Of a stretch of 64,000 nt of DNA, positions 17,024 through 25,325 are shown in pieces. Every line of letters starts with the position of its first letter. The stretch's first letter is position 1. A model generated the notes under the pieces. That model was not told the origin of the DNA. It was given only the letters and a program-made list of their open reading frames with translations, and did no database searches. The stretch is from contig NZ_JQFA01000004.1 in assembly GCF_000763385.1 (NCBI RefSeq), positions 2,042,337 through 2,106,336 on the forward strand. Reading direction: 5' to 3'. The stretch comes from Leptolyngbya sp. KIOST-1. GTDB taxonomy: Bacteria > Cyanobacteriota > Cyanobacteriia > Phormidesmidales > Phormidesmidaceae. The position numbers were made by a program, and so were the translations under genes.

Positions 17024-19657
17024 GTGACTGTATCAATCGACACACTGGTAACGGCGGACATTTCTCGGCCAGGGCGTTACCTGGGCAACGAGTTAGGCGC
17101 TGTTCACAAGCCCTGGGAACAGGCGGCGGTGCGGTGGGTTCTGACCTACCCCGAGGTGTATGAGGTTGGGGCGTCCAACCTGGGTCACATTATTCTCTAT
17201 AGCATTTTGAATGCTCAGCCTCGCCAGCTGTGCGATCGCGCCTACCTGCCCGCCGCCGATCTATCCACCAAGCTCAAGGAAACCGCAACGCCTCTGTTTG
17301 CCGTCGAGTCGCAGCGATCGCTGGTTGACTTCGACATCTTGGGCTTTAGCCTCAGCTACGAGCTAGGGGCTACCAATATTCTCGAAATGCTCTCCCTGGC
17401 AGGTATTCCCCTGACCTGGCAGGAGCGCAACCAGGCCGGAGCCTTTGACGTCGAAGCAGGCTCCTGGCCGCTCATTTTTGCCGGGGGGCAGACCGCCACC
17501 TCCAACCCCGAACCCTACGCCGACTTCTTTGACTTTGTCGCCCTCGGGGATGGCGAGGAGCTGCTGCCCGAAATTGCCCTGGTGATCGAGGAGGGGAAAG
17601 CCGCTGGCCTCAGTCGCGAGGCACTGCTGCTCGATCTGGCCCAGGTGCCTGGGGTGTACGTGCCCCAGTTTTACGATATGGCAGCGGATGGCACGGTGCA
17701 CCCCAACCGACCGGAGGTGCCCCACCGAGTGCTGCGCCGGGTGGCCACCCCGATTCCCGCCTACGCCATGGGCCTGGTGCCCTACGTGGAAACCGTTCAC
17801 GATCGCCTGACGGTGGAAATTCGCCGAGGCTGCACCCGGGGCTGCCGCTTTTGCCAGCCGGGTATGCTCACCCGCCCGGCCCGCGATGTGGAGCCCGAGG
17901 CCGTAGTCGATGCGATCGAGACGGGCATGCGCAAGACGGGCTACAACGAGTTTTCGCTGCTGTCGCTGAGCTGCTCCGACTACCTGGCCCTGCCAGCGGT
18001 GGGGGTAGAGGTCAAAAATCGGCTCAAGGACGAGAATATTTCCCTGTCGCTGCCCAGCCAGCGGGTCGATCGCTTCGACGAAAATATTGCCAATATCGTC
18101 GGCGGCACCCGCCTCACCGGGCTGACCTTCGCCCCCGAGGCGGGCACCCAGCGGATGCGCGACATCATCAACAAAGGCCTGACCAACGAGGAGTTGCTGC
18201 GCGGCATCAAGACCGCCCACGAGCAGGGCTGGAGCCGGGTCAAACTCTACTTTATGATTGGCCTGCCCGGCGAAACCGATGTCGATGTGCTGGGCATTGC
18301 CGAAACCGTGCGCTGGCTGCGTCAGGCCTGCACCATCAAGGGGCGACGGCCAATATCGTTTAATATCACCGTTTCCAACTTTACCCCCAAGCCCCACACC
18401 CCGTTTCAGTGGCACTCGGTGTCCACGGAGGAGTTTTTGCGCAAGCAACGGCTGCTGCGGGAGGAGTTCAGGGCCATGCGCTGGGCCAAGGTCAACTTTA
18501 CCGATGTGCGGATCTCGGCGATGGAGGACTTTGTCGGGCGGGGCGATCGCCGCCTGGGCTCGGTGGTGCGCCGCGCCTGGGAACTGGGGGCCGGCATGGA
18601 CAGCTGGTGGGAAAGCCTGGAAACCGCCTTCAACGCCTGGACCCAGGCCATCGATGAAGCCGGATTGACCCTGAAATATCGCCAGGTGGACCAGGGCGAA
18701 TGGAACGTGATGGACACCGCTGAGGGGGCGAGCCGCCTGGATGCTCCCCTGCCCTGGGATCACCTCGACACGGGGATCGACAAAACCTGGCTCAAAGAGG
18801 ATCTGCACCGCGCCCTGGAGGCCGCCACGGTGCCCGACTGCTCCTTCGAGGGCTGCAGCCACTGCGGCGTCTGCGGTCCCGACTTTGGCCACAACATCGT
18901 GGTGCCGCCACCGCCAATTCCAGCCTTTGCGGGCCACGGCCAGCCCAGCGCTGAGCGGGTCCAGCGCCTGCGGCTCACCCTGGGTAAGCTGGGGTCGCTG
19001 GCGCTATTGGGCCACCTCGACCTGGTGCGCCTGTTCGATCGCGCCCTGCGGCGGGCCGGGTTGCCGATCGCCTTTACCGGCGGCTTTCATCCCGGCCCCC
19101 GGCTATCCCCCGCCAACGCGCTGCCCCTGGGGGCCACCAGCAGCGGCGAAGTGGTCGACTTTGAGCTGACCCGCGCGATCGCCCCCGCTGACTTTTTGCA
19201 GCAGCTGGCCGCCCAGCTGCCCCCGGAAATTCCCCTCTACGACATCGCGGAGGTGCCCCTCGATGAGCCCTCGGCCACCAAGCGCCTGGACCGGGCCGAG
19301 TACTACCTGAAGATCACCCCAGAGCAGGAGGGGGCCGTGGTGTGGAGCGAGTGGATTGATGCGGTGATGGCTCTGGAGGACTGCTGGTGGGAGAAAAAAA
19401 CCAAATCGGGCAAAACTCAGCTGCTGAACCTGCGGGAACGCCTGCACGAGCTGGCGCTAGTAAAAACCGATCAACCTCTGCCGCCGGGGCTAGAATATGC
19501 TCAGGGAGAATCCGAGGTTTGGCTGAGGGCTTTGGGCAACTGTCGCAACGATGGGAACCTGCTGCGTCCGGAGCAAGTCGTCTTCATGGTGGAGCAGGTG
19601 GCAGGCCAGCCTCTGGCACTTCGGCACGTGCATCGCAGCCGGTTGATTTTTAGTTAG
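17024..19657 (+). CDS. TIGR03960 B12-binding radical-SAM protein fused to a TIGR03936/DUF2344 domain
   Basis: An 877-residue cytosolic protein. N-terminal residues (about 1-250) hold the B12-binding-like domain; the radical-SAM cluster motif follows as RRGCTRGCRFCQPGML (cysteines C-x3-C-x2-C). The end of the core carries CSFEGCSHCGVCG, a further Cys-rich motif. From about residue 640 the sequence becomes the TIGR03936 domain (LRLTLGKLGSLALLGHLDL and FHPGPRLSPANALPLG). In other bacteria these are two neighbouring genes; here they are fused. The reaction is not established to my knowledge. It starts at GTG 17024. Confidence 0.9.
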   Translation: MTVSIDTLVTADISRPGRYLGNELGAVHKPWEQAAVRWVLTYPEVYEVGASNLGHIILYSILNAQPRQLCDRAYLPAADLSTKLKETATPLFAVESQRSLVDFDILGFSLSYELGATNILEMLSLAGIPLTWQERNQAGAFDVEAGSWPLIFAGGQTATSNPEPYADFFDFVALGDGEELLPEIALVIEEGKAAGLSREALLLDLAQVPGVYVPQFYDMAADGTVHPNRPEVPHRVLRRVATPIPAYAMGLVPYVETVHDRLTVEIRRGCTRGCRFCQPGMLTRPARDVEPEAVVDAIETGMRKTGYNEFSLLSLSCSDYLALPAVGVEVKNRLKDENISLSLPSQRVDRFDENIANIVGGTRLTGLTFAPEAGTQRMRDIINKGLTNEELLRGIKTAHEQGWSRVKLYFMIGLPGETDVDVLGIAETVRWLRQACTIKGRRPISFNITVSNFTPKPHTPFQWHSVSTEEFLRKQRLLREEFRAMRWAKVNFTDVRISAMEDFVGRGDRRLGSVVRRAWELGAGMDSWWESLETAFNAWTQAIDEAGLTLKYRQVDQGEWNVMDTAEGASRLDAPLPWDHLDTGIDKTWLKEDLHRALEAATVPDCSFEGCSHCGVCGPDFGHNIVVPPPPIPAFAGHGQPSAERVQRLRLTLGKLGSLALLGHLDLVRLFDRALRRAGLPIAFTGGFHPGPRLSPANALPLGATSSGEVVDFELTRAIAPADFLQQLAAQLPPEIPLYDIAEVPLDEPSATKRLDRAEYYLKITPEQEGAVVWSEWIDAVMALEDCWWEKKTKSGKTQLLNLRERLHELALVKTDQPLPPGLEYAQGESEVWLRALGNCRNDGNLLRPEQVVFMVEQVAGQPLALRHVHRSRLIFS

Positions 19658-19675
19658 CAAACCCTGAGGCGGATC

Positions 19676-20620
19676 ATGGACAGAGAAACAGGCCATTCAC
19701 CAGCGGCGGCAGAGTTCTCAACCCCAGATCAGCGGCCGGAGCAGGGACAGGAGCGGCGGGGCCGCCCCAGGTCGGGCAGCAGGCCAGTTCTTGGGTTTGG
19801 GGGCCGGGTGATGGTGGCGATCGCCAGCGCCAGTCTGCTGGTGAGCGCCCCACCCCCCGCCGGGGCCGAGGTGATAGCGGACTGCCCCCAAGAGATGCTG
19901 ACCCCCTACTGGCCCGAGCGATCGCCCCAGCTGCAGCAGATCTTTTGCGAGCTATTGGTGTTCCCCACCTCAAGCTTGATCAACGGTGATGGCTTTGTCG
20001 ATCGCATTGTCGACGGATCGCTCTCCAGCGACAGCCGCCGGGCCTCCGCAGAAACCATGACCCTGCCCAGCCTGTGGTGGAACCGCGACTCCCTCACGCC
20101 TCGTCTGGGGGGTCGCCGCCTGGTGGACTCCTGGATTTCCTACCAGATCCAAGCGACGGGGACGGCGGTGGTGGATGTGATGATCAATCCTCAGATGTGG
20201 TCAGTGCTGACCTATAACGAGCGCTACGCCGTGCTCAACCAGTTTGGCACCGCCGCCCGCTCCTTTGGCTACAACCTGCGGTTTTTCCAGGGGAATTCCC
20301 GCAGCTACCGCCTGATGGGCCTCTACGCCTGCAACTTTGGCGACCAGCCAGGGGTACCGCTCAAGGCCGGTAACGACGTTCAAAGTTGCTCTGCCAACCT
20401 GGATGCAGGCCTGATTGTGCTGCTCCAGCGCAATCTGCTGGCGGAGAGCGATCGCCGCCAGCAGGCCGCTCAAGCAATACAGCCCGTCGCAAGCCAGGAT
20501 CGGCTGCCAGAGCCCTCGCTAGAGAACGATCTACAGGCCGCAGGCACCTCGTCATCCCCCAGCTCCGATTTGGCTCAACCGAAACATCATCCCCGCAGGC
20601 GCTCCCACAAGTTGTGGTAG
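19676..20620 (+). CDS. Exported hypothetical protein
   Basis: A 314-residue protein. It has a long hydrophilic, Arg/Glu-rich N-terminus, then a hydrophobic segment (MVAIASASLLVSAPPPAGA), so the true start could be the ATG for M46 giving a standard signal peptide with a cleavage-like AGA/EV site. The mature region is soluble with a few cysteines (CPQEM, FCELL, CNFGD, CSANL). No known family recognised. It begins 18 bases after the radical-SAM gene and overlaps the convergent solute-binding-protein gene by 34 bases. Confidence 0.65.
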   Translation: MDRETGHSPAAAEFSTPDQRPEQGQERRGRPRSGSRPVLGFGGRVMVAIASASLLVSAPPPAGAEVIADCPQEMLTPYWPERSPQLQQIFCELLVFPTSSLINGDGFVDRIVDGSLSSDSRRASAETMTLPSLWWNRDSLTPRLGGRRLVDSWISYQIQATGTAVVDVMINPQMWSVLTYNERYAVLNQFGTAARSFGYNLRFFQGNSRSYRLMGLYACNFGDQPGVPLKAGNDVQSCSANLDAGLIVLLQRNLLAESDRRQQAAQAIQPVASQDRLPEPSLENDLQAAGTSSSPSSDLAQPKHHPRRRSHKLW

Positions 20621-21699
20621 CGATCTTCAGCGATGCCGCTGAGGGGCTGCAAAAACTCGCTCTGGTTAGCCACCTCGGGACGTAGAGTAATTCCTGACGG
20701 CCCTTGCAGCGGCTCGGGCAGCTGCAAGGGCTCGACCCCCCATAGCCGGGTCGAGGTGCCCTGACCAAAGATAGCGAGTTGGGTGGCAAAGTCAGCATCG
20801 AGACTGAAGTCGAGCCAGTTGAGGGCCGTAGATGCGCCCTGACCGGCTGCAGACGCGATCGCCTGAGGTCTGACCCACAGCTGAGCGCTGAGCAGCGTCC
20901 CCTCGGACGGTACCGCTACCGCCAGCTGACGATACCGCTTTAGCAGGGGCAGGGCATCGTCGGACCAGGCCACCACGGCGGTGGCATCGCCAATCAGCAG
21001 CGTTTCGAGGTAGTGCTCAGAGTCGTAGACCCGCACCTGCTGGTGCAGATCGGCCAGGAAGGGGGCTAGCCCCTCTACCGCTGCGGGATCTTCGGTATTA
21101 GCGGAAGCACCCACCGCCTTTTGGGCCAGGCCCAGCACCAGACGGGGATGGTCGGGCAGCACCACCCGCCGCCGCAGTTCTGGGCGCAGCAAATCGGCCC
21201 AGGTGGCCAGCGGGGCGCTGCCGCGGGGGAGGCGATCGCGATCGTAGAGCAGCACCAGGTGGCTCCAGCGGTAGGGCACCGCCCAAATGCTGCCCTCCGG
21301 GCTGAGCAGACCGGCGGCATCCCGGCGCACCAGGTCGGGCCACACCGCCGCCAGGTCAGACCAGTGGGTGAGCGTCGATACCTCCAGGGGCTGCACCAGC
21401 TCCTGGCGAATGGCGGGGGCCAGCCAGTAGTCGGCCAAACTCACCCAGTCGGCCCTTGAAACCGTATCCTCGGGTTGGCGGTGCCACCGCTGCAGCAATC
21501 CGTACAGCTCCACCAGCGAATCTTCGGGGGTAACGGCGATGGTGCTGCCCTGGGGCAACTGTTGAAAGGCATCGAGCAGCTGAGCCGGCACCGAATGGGT
21601 CACCATGGCCAACCGGAGGTTAGGGCCAGACCGACGCTGGCATCCGGCCAGCAGGGCCGCGACGGTCAGCCCGCCCGCCAAAAAGCTGCGACGATTCAT
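20587..21699 (-). CDS. Extracellular solute-binding lipoprotein, orphan (PotD-like)
   Basis: A periplasmic binding protein of about 370 residues with similarity to spermidine/putrescine- or iron-type binding proteins (family 1 fold; WADLLRPEL and AVPYRWSHLVLLYDR segments). From M at 21699 it opens with NRRSFLAGG, a twin-arginine-like motif, and LLAGC with the lipobox cysteine C20, so it is probably exported by Tat and lipid-anchored. In-frame starts exist at 21705 and 21750. No permease or ATPase gene is adjacent, so its transporter partner must be elsewhere. It overlaps the previous gene at the 3' end. Confidence 0.82.
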   Translation of the reverse strand: MNRRSFLAGGLTVAALLAGCQRRSGPNLRLAMVTHSVPAQLLDAFQQLPQGSTIAVTPEDSLVELYGLLQRWHRQPEDTVSRADWVSLADYWLAPAIRQELVQPLEVSTLTHWSDLAAVWPDLVRRDAAGLLSPEGSIWAVPYRWSHLVLLYDRDRLPRGSAPLATWADLLRPELRRRVVLPDHPRLVLGLAQKAVGASANTEDPAAVEGLAPFLADLHQQVRVYDSEHYLETLLIGDATAVVAWSDDALPLLKRYRQLAVAVPSEGTLLSAQLWVRPQAIASAAGQGASTALNWLDFSLDADFATQLAIFGQGTSTRLWGVEPLQLPEPLQGPSGITLRPEVANQSEFLQPLSGIAEDRYHNLWERLRG

Positions 21700-21767
21700 G
21701 AGCATTTGCCCCTCAGCTTCCCTCTCCGGGGGAGAATACTGATCAACCATAGCGCTTTAGGACGTCC

Positions 21768-21884
21768 ATGAAAGCTGTTCGAGATATTGTCAGTGTCTCT
21801 ATCACCATCATTCTGGTGTCGTTTATCGGCCTCAGCCTGGCTCGACTGATGTACTTTTTTCTCCACAGCCAGCACATTATCTAG
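21768..21884 (+). CDS. Possible 38-residue single-pass membrane peptide
   Basis: From ATG 21768 to TAG 21882-21884. The peptide starts MKAVRDIVSVS and contains a 20-residue hydrophobic stretch (about residues 12-31) followed by FFLHSQHII. It has a positively charged N-terminus and a single TM segment, as in small cyanobacterial membrane subunits. It is divergent from the solute-binding gene. I cannot assign it to a known small subunit, and it overlaps the upstream edge of the PLP-lyase remnant by a few bases. Confidence 0.4.
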   Translation: MKAVRDIVSVSITIILVSFIGLSLARLMYFFLHSQHII

Positions 21885-22081
21885 TAGATGCCTTTGTGTT
21901 GGTCAGCGACGAAGCAATGACCGAGGCCTGCCGCTGGCTGTGGTTTGAACTGGGGATTGCAGCGGAGCTGAGCGGGGGAGCCGCGATCGCAGCTCTGATG
22001 ACTGGTCAGTACCAGCCGCAGCCCGGCGAAGTCGTCTGCGCCTTGATCTGCGGCAGCGGAACCGCAGGTTTAGACCATTAA
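21881..22081 (+). pseudogene. 3' remnant of a PLP-dependent threonine/serine dehydratase-like gene
   Basis: Only the C-terminal part of a fold-type II PLP enzyme is left. From 21881 the frame reads VDAFVLVSDEAMTEA followed by CRWLWFELGIAAELSGGAAI, the helix-and-loop near the active site, then VCALICGSGTAGL, which is the equivalent of the C-terminal Gly-rich strand. There is no matching N-terminus or lysine region upstream; before 21881 the frame is not dehydratase-like. It ends overlapping the stop of the opposite-strand gene at 22078. A decayed gene is the best explanation. Confidence 0.7.
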
Positions 22082-22371
22082 GCCGCCACAGGGCCAAGGG
22101 TGGATGAGATTCGCATGGCCAGTTCGGTCAGGTTGTCGGTGTCGGTGCAAAATTGCTCGGCCTCGGGTCGGGGCACTCCTGCCTCAACCAGATATTCCAC
22201 CAGCAGGTTAAACAGCATGGCTTCGGCTAACTCGCGCTGGTCGGCCCAGCCCCGCTGTTGGTAGTGCAGATACTCCTGACAGCGCAGGGCCAGATCGTGA
22301 TAGGTAGCATTGCTGGTTAGAAACTGAAGGCTGCTGACAATCATGGCGACCTCAGAACGCAGGTTAGCCAT
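22078..22371 (-). CDS. Small hypothetical protein
   Basis: A 97-residue, mainly helical and acidic protein (MANLRSEVAMIVSSLQFL at the start). No family recognised. Its stop codon overlaps by four bases the stop of the PLP-lyase remnant on the other strand. Composition is consistent with a real gene. Confidence 0.55.
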   Translation of the reverse strand: MANLRSEVAMIVSSLQFLTSNATYHDLALRCQEYLHYQQRGWADQRELAEAMLFNLLVEYLVEAGVPRPEAEQFCTDTDNLTELAMRISSTLGPVAA

Positions 22372-22399
22372 AGTCTAACCAAACAACCTGGCGAAATAT

Positions 22400-22530
22400 A
22401 GCGATGGCCATTGCGCTTAGGTCATTTGCCCCTGTTACTAGCTAGAACTGGGGCAGCGTAATGGCGTATAGCCATCGCCCCATGCAGTTACAGAGTGTCC
22501 TAACGGTTTTGGCGATGGCTATAGCTCTAC
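22400..22530 (-). repeat. Dispersed intergenic repeat, family 1, copy A
   Basis: Read on the minus strand it has the landmarks CATCGCC - 7 bases - TTAG, then a GCGATGG box, and at the far end GCAATGGCCATCG, as in copies B (40622-40722) and C (55903-56030). The copy is on the minus strand and lies between 22371 and 22547. Confidence 0.65.
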
Positions 22531-22546
22531 CCCAGCGGTTTTTGGA

Positions 22547-23209
22547 CTAGCCGATCGCCCTAAACACCACCGACAGATTGTTGGCAGGCATGGCGATAGT
22601 TTCGATCAGCGCCAGCCCCTGGGCCTCAGCGGCGGTCTCCACCGCCTCCAGGTCACGTACGCCCCAATCCGAGTTTTGGGCCTGCAGGCTGGCGTCAAAG
22701 GCCACATTGCTGGGGGCAGTGTGCTGTCCATTCTGCTTATAGGGGCCGTAGAGGTACAGAATTCCGCCCGGCGGCAAAATTCGCCCTGCCCCCGCCAGCA
22801 GCCCCAGCCCAGCCGCCCAGGGAGCAATGTGAATCATGTTGATGTTGACTACAGCGGCGATCGGGTGCCGTTTCAGGTCCGGGGCTGAGCGCAACTGGCA
22901 AAAGTTTTCGGACTCAACCGGCCACAGGGGAGCCGCCGCATCCAAAGCCAGAGGCGCGTGCAGGTTGGCGGCGGGAGCTACCGCTTGCCAGGCGGCAATG
23001 CTGGCTCGGGCACCGGGGGCAAGATCGGAGGGCAACCACTGCCGGGGAGCCAGACGCGGCGCAAAGTACGTGGCATGTTCGCCGGTGCCGCTGGAAACTT
23101 CAAGCACGGTGCCAGTAGGGGGCAGCACCCGCTGAAGCACCGCCAGGATGGGTTCGCGGTTGCGTTCTGTGGCGGGAGCGTGGCGACGGGTGTCGGGAGT
23201 CGTAGACAT
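22547..23209 (-). CDS. DUF938 family SAM-dependent methyltransferase-like protein
   Basis: A 220-residue protein of the DUF938 family. A glycine-rich SAM-binding loop (VLEVSSGTGEHATYF) and the SDLAPGARASIA segment are in the Rossmann half; VVNINMIHIAPW and YLYGPYKQNGQHT, including the asparagine-rich core, are diagnostic of DUF938. Cytosolic. Substrate unknown. It lies at the border of the decayed region, with a hairpin (23232-23259) just upstream of its start. Confidence 0.9.
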   Translation of the reverse strand: MSTTPDTRRHAPATERNREPILAVLQRVLPPTGTVLEVSSGTGEHATYFAPRLAPRQWLPSDLAPGARASIAAWQAVAPAANLHAPLALDAAAPLWPVESENFCQLRSAPDLKRHPIAAVVNINMIHIAPWAAGLGLLAGAGRILPPGGILYLYGPYKQNGQHTAPSNVAFDASLQAQNSDWGVRDLEAVETAAEAQGLALIETIAMPANNLSVVFRAIG

Positions 23210-23578
23210 AGTTAAATGTTAAGTTGCTGCTGACCAACTTAGCGTAGGCAAAGTTGGTCAGGGCCAACGGTGTTTGTCCTTACGCAAGCGTCTGTTGAGC
23301 ATTGAGAAAATTGACGATACGCTTGTATTGGCGCTGGCTCTAATTGACCGTGACTCTGCAGAGGAAACCGACATCTCTGGCGGCTTGCAGGTAGGGGCGA
23401 GGGCGGCGATCTCAATTTTGCTCAGAGTGTCTATGGGCAGTCCTTTGGTTTAAGAATTGACATACAGCAATTTAGCGCCTTCCCTGACGTGTCCTTGTAG
23501 TTGTTGGGATAGTTCAGGTGTCACGGGTTAGCCCTGCATAGGCTAACCCACTATATCCATTATTCATTTTTTCTCACT
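23210..23578. other. Gene-free decayed stretch with two hairpins
   Basis: No coding region is supported. Two clear stem-loops are present: arms GACCAACTT (23232-23240) and AAGTTGGTC (23251-23259), and arms GGGTTAGCC (23525-23533) and GGCTAACCC (23541-23549). Base composition drops in GC towards the glycosyltransferase gene. Confidence 0.6.
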
Positions 23579-23699
23579 AAGTACTGATACCAATACTTTA
23601 TGAGGATGAGCCTAACTCGGCGCCTGCAAGGCTTGCTGCCAAAGGGCTCTGACCCAAGGTTTTCTAATCGTCCTCACGCTGGATTGGTATAACGTACTT
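23579..23699. repeat. MITE-like foldback element
   Basis: Terminal inverted repeats of about 16 bases: AAGTACTGATACCAAT at 23579-23594 and ATTGGTATAACGTACTT at 23683-23699, which match except for a small central slip. A second inner pair (TGAGGA at about 23601, TCCTCA at about 23671) extends the foldback. It encodes nothing and sits 13 bases from the 3' end of the GT8 gene. Confidence 0.6.
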
Positions 23700-23712
23700 T
23701 CGCTAAATCCAC

Positions 23713-24684
23713 CTAAAACTGCCTGGAGAGTAGTGTTTTAGATATTAGAGTTCTTACACGGCGAATGCTGCGCCGAGCAAGATCTAAATTGTAGCTTAAA
23801 TCACTAATTCGCCAACCTTTCCAAGCAGTTTGGTCTAGATATTTAAAATATCTATCAGCTTGGGGATGGATGCAGTTCTTATTCCAAGGCTTGGGTCTAG
23901 TTGTATAGTGAATAATATTCGGCTTCCGAATTAAATCTGCATACAGTTTTTCGTCATAAGGGTTGTGTTCGGGAGTTGCAAAGAAATGGACTACATGCAT
24001 TTGATTCCAAAGCGGTGATATTTCACGCCATTTGCCGGCAAGAATGACATTAATAGCATCTTGATCTGGAAAGGGAAGGTCTGGATGATTTCCAATAAAT
24101 TCAAGCACGAGATCAGCTATTTTAGCTTCCCTCCACTTCTCTAAATTAATCACTAAAACGCCAGCATTCAAATATTTATGCTCTTCTGTCAAGCCCTTTT
24201 TATCTAAGTCATATGGGTTGAGATGCTCTGCACTTAAGATGGTTTTGTGGACTGGATCTGCAACGGCCAACAAGTATTGGTCTTCGATGTCTTGATCCCA
24301 AAGTTCAGCAAGGTCACCTTCAACTACAACATCAGAATCCAGGTAAATAAGTTTATTGAATTGAGATGGAACGATGGCAGGCAAAAGCAATCTATAATAA
24401 TTTGAAATCGGGTGGTTACTACCTCGACATTTATAAATCGTTTTTCTTATCTGATCTTCTGTTGGCTTAACCCAGTGGACTTCAAGCCGATCAGAATCCA
24501 GAGTCTCAAGAAGCTTACGCTTATTACCTGAACTAATGCCACCGTCTAGAATGTACAAGATCATTTGACGGTCGGGGCTTAAATTTTTTAGCGCTGAGAA
24601 CGATGTAACGGCCAAGGGTATGGCGAAAAAATCATCAGCAGCACAAGCAACAACAATAGGCTCTTTAATCCTAAAATCCATCAT
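23713..24684 (-). CDS. Glycosyltransferase family 8 protein (probably acquired)
   Basis: A 323-residue GT-A fold transferase of family 8. Motifs: VVACAADDFFAIPLAVTSF near the start, the DxD in LIYLDSDVVV that binds metal and sugar nucleotide, LNAGVLVINL, and the C-terminal HYTTRPKPWN motif. No signal peptide. It likely adds hexose to lipopolysaccharide or exopolysaccharide. The gene is markedly more AT-rich than its neighbours and uses different codons; GCGATCGC is absent. This suggests horizontal transfer. Start at 24684 or 24681 (MM). Confidence 0.9.
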   Translation of the reverse strand: MMDFRIKEPIVVACAADDFFAIPLAVTSFSALKNLSPDRQMILYILDGGISSGNKRKLLETLDSDRLEVHWVKPTEDQIRKTIYKCRGSNHPISNYYRLLLPAIVPSQFNKLIYLDSDVVVEGDLAELWDQDIEDQYLLAVADPVHKTILSAEHLNPYDLDKKGLTEEHKYLNAGVLVINLEKWREAKIADLVLEFIGNHPDLPFPDQDAINVILAGKWREISPLWNQMHVVHFFATPEHNPYDEKLYADLIRKPNIIHYTTRPKPWNKNCIHPQADRYFKYLDQTAWKGWRISDLSYNLDLARRSIRRVRTLISKTLLSRQF

Positions 24685-24924
24685 AAAAGTCCCTTTAAGA
24701 GTTAGTTTAAAAATTTTATCTTAGTCAGAAATTGAAGAATTGCAGCCCAGAACAGCCTTGGCAAGTCCGCTTCCAAGGTCGCTTATGTGCCTTGCTAGCC
24801 GAGCGACGCATCGATCGCCTAAGACACCCAAAAAACTGCTCGTCAATCTAAAATAGCTTTTAAATATAAGGAATCTGTGAGCTGTAGATTCCCCCTCGTC
24901 CCTACCCTCACAACCGGGAGTGCG

Positions 24925-25218
24925 TCATTCTTTGGTCAGGTAAAAACTGTTTAGCTGTTCATTCAGGTGAACCCAATCGAGGATTTCCCCACTTATTCGA
25001 GGCACCTCCAGTTGGGCAAGGAGAGTTCGGATGCCAGAATGACTATCGCCTAAGCCATAAAACAAGCTAACAAAGGTCAGCTTTTGCAGCCACTCCGGCA
25101 TGGGACGGTTTCTTGAAACCACCCCATGCCCGGCCCATCGCCGTTGATGCAAACACGTTGTACCGTGCGATCGCCCGTCCGAGATTTGACGCAGGCAACC
25201 CAACAGCTTCTTAGCCAC
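24925..25218 (-). CDS. Doubtful short ORF
   Basis: A 97-residue frame. The second half (from MPEWLQKLTFVSLFYGL) has the look of a natural, mixed helical protein, whereas the first half is not convincing. No family recognised. It lies at the end of the AT-rich decayed segment and could be a gene fragment. Low support. Confidence 0.25.
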   Translation of the reverse strand: MAKKLLGCLRQISDGRSHGTTCLHQRRWAGHGVVSRNRPMPEWLQKLTFVSLFYGLGDSHSGIRTLLAQLEVPRISGEILDWVHLNEQLNSFYLTKE

Positions 25219-25325
25219 CTACTGCATGGGTTTCAGCGATCGCCAGCTAACCCTTAACTACTCTGAAAATCTTGCAGGAAGAAGTATTGGCCGCTAGCGA
25301 TCGCTCCGGATATAGACCAAACCCG

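Noticed and set aside
17363..18937. 524-codon minus-strand frame opposite the radical-SAM gene
   Set aside because: The plus-strand gene has all diagnostic motifs; the opposite frame has none.
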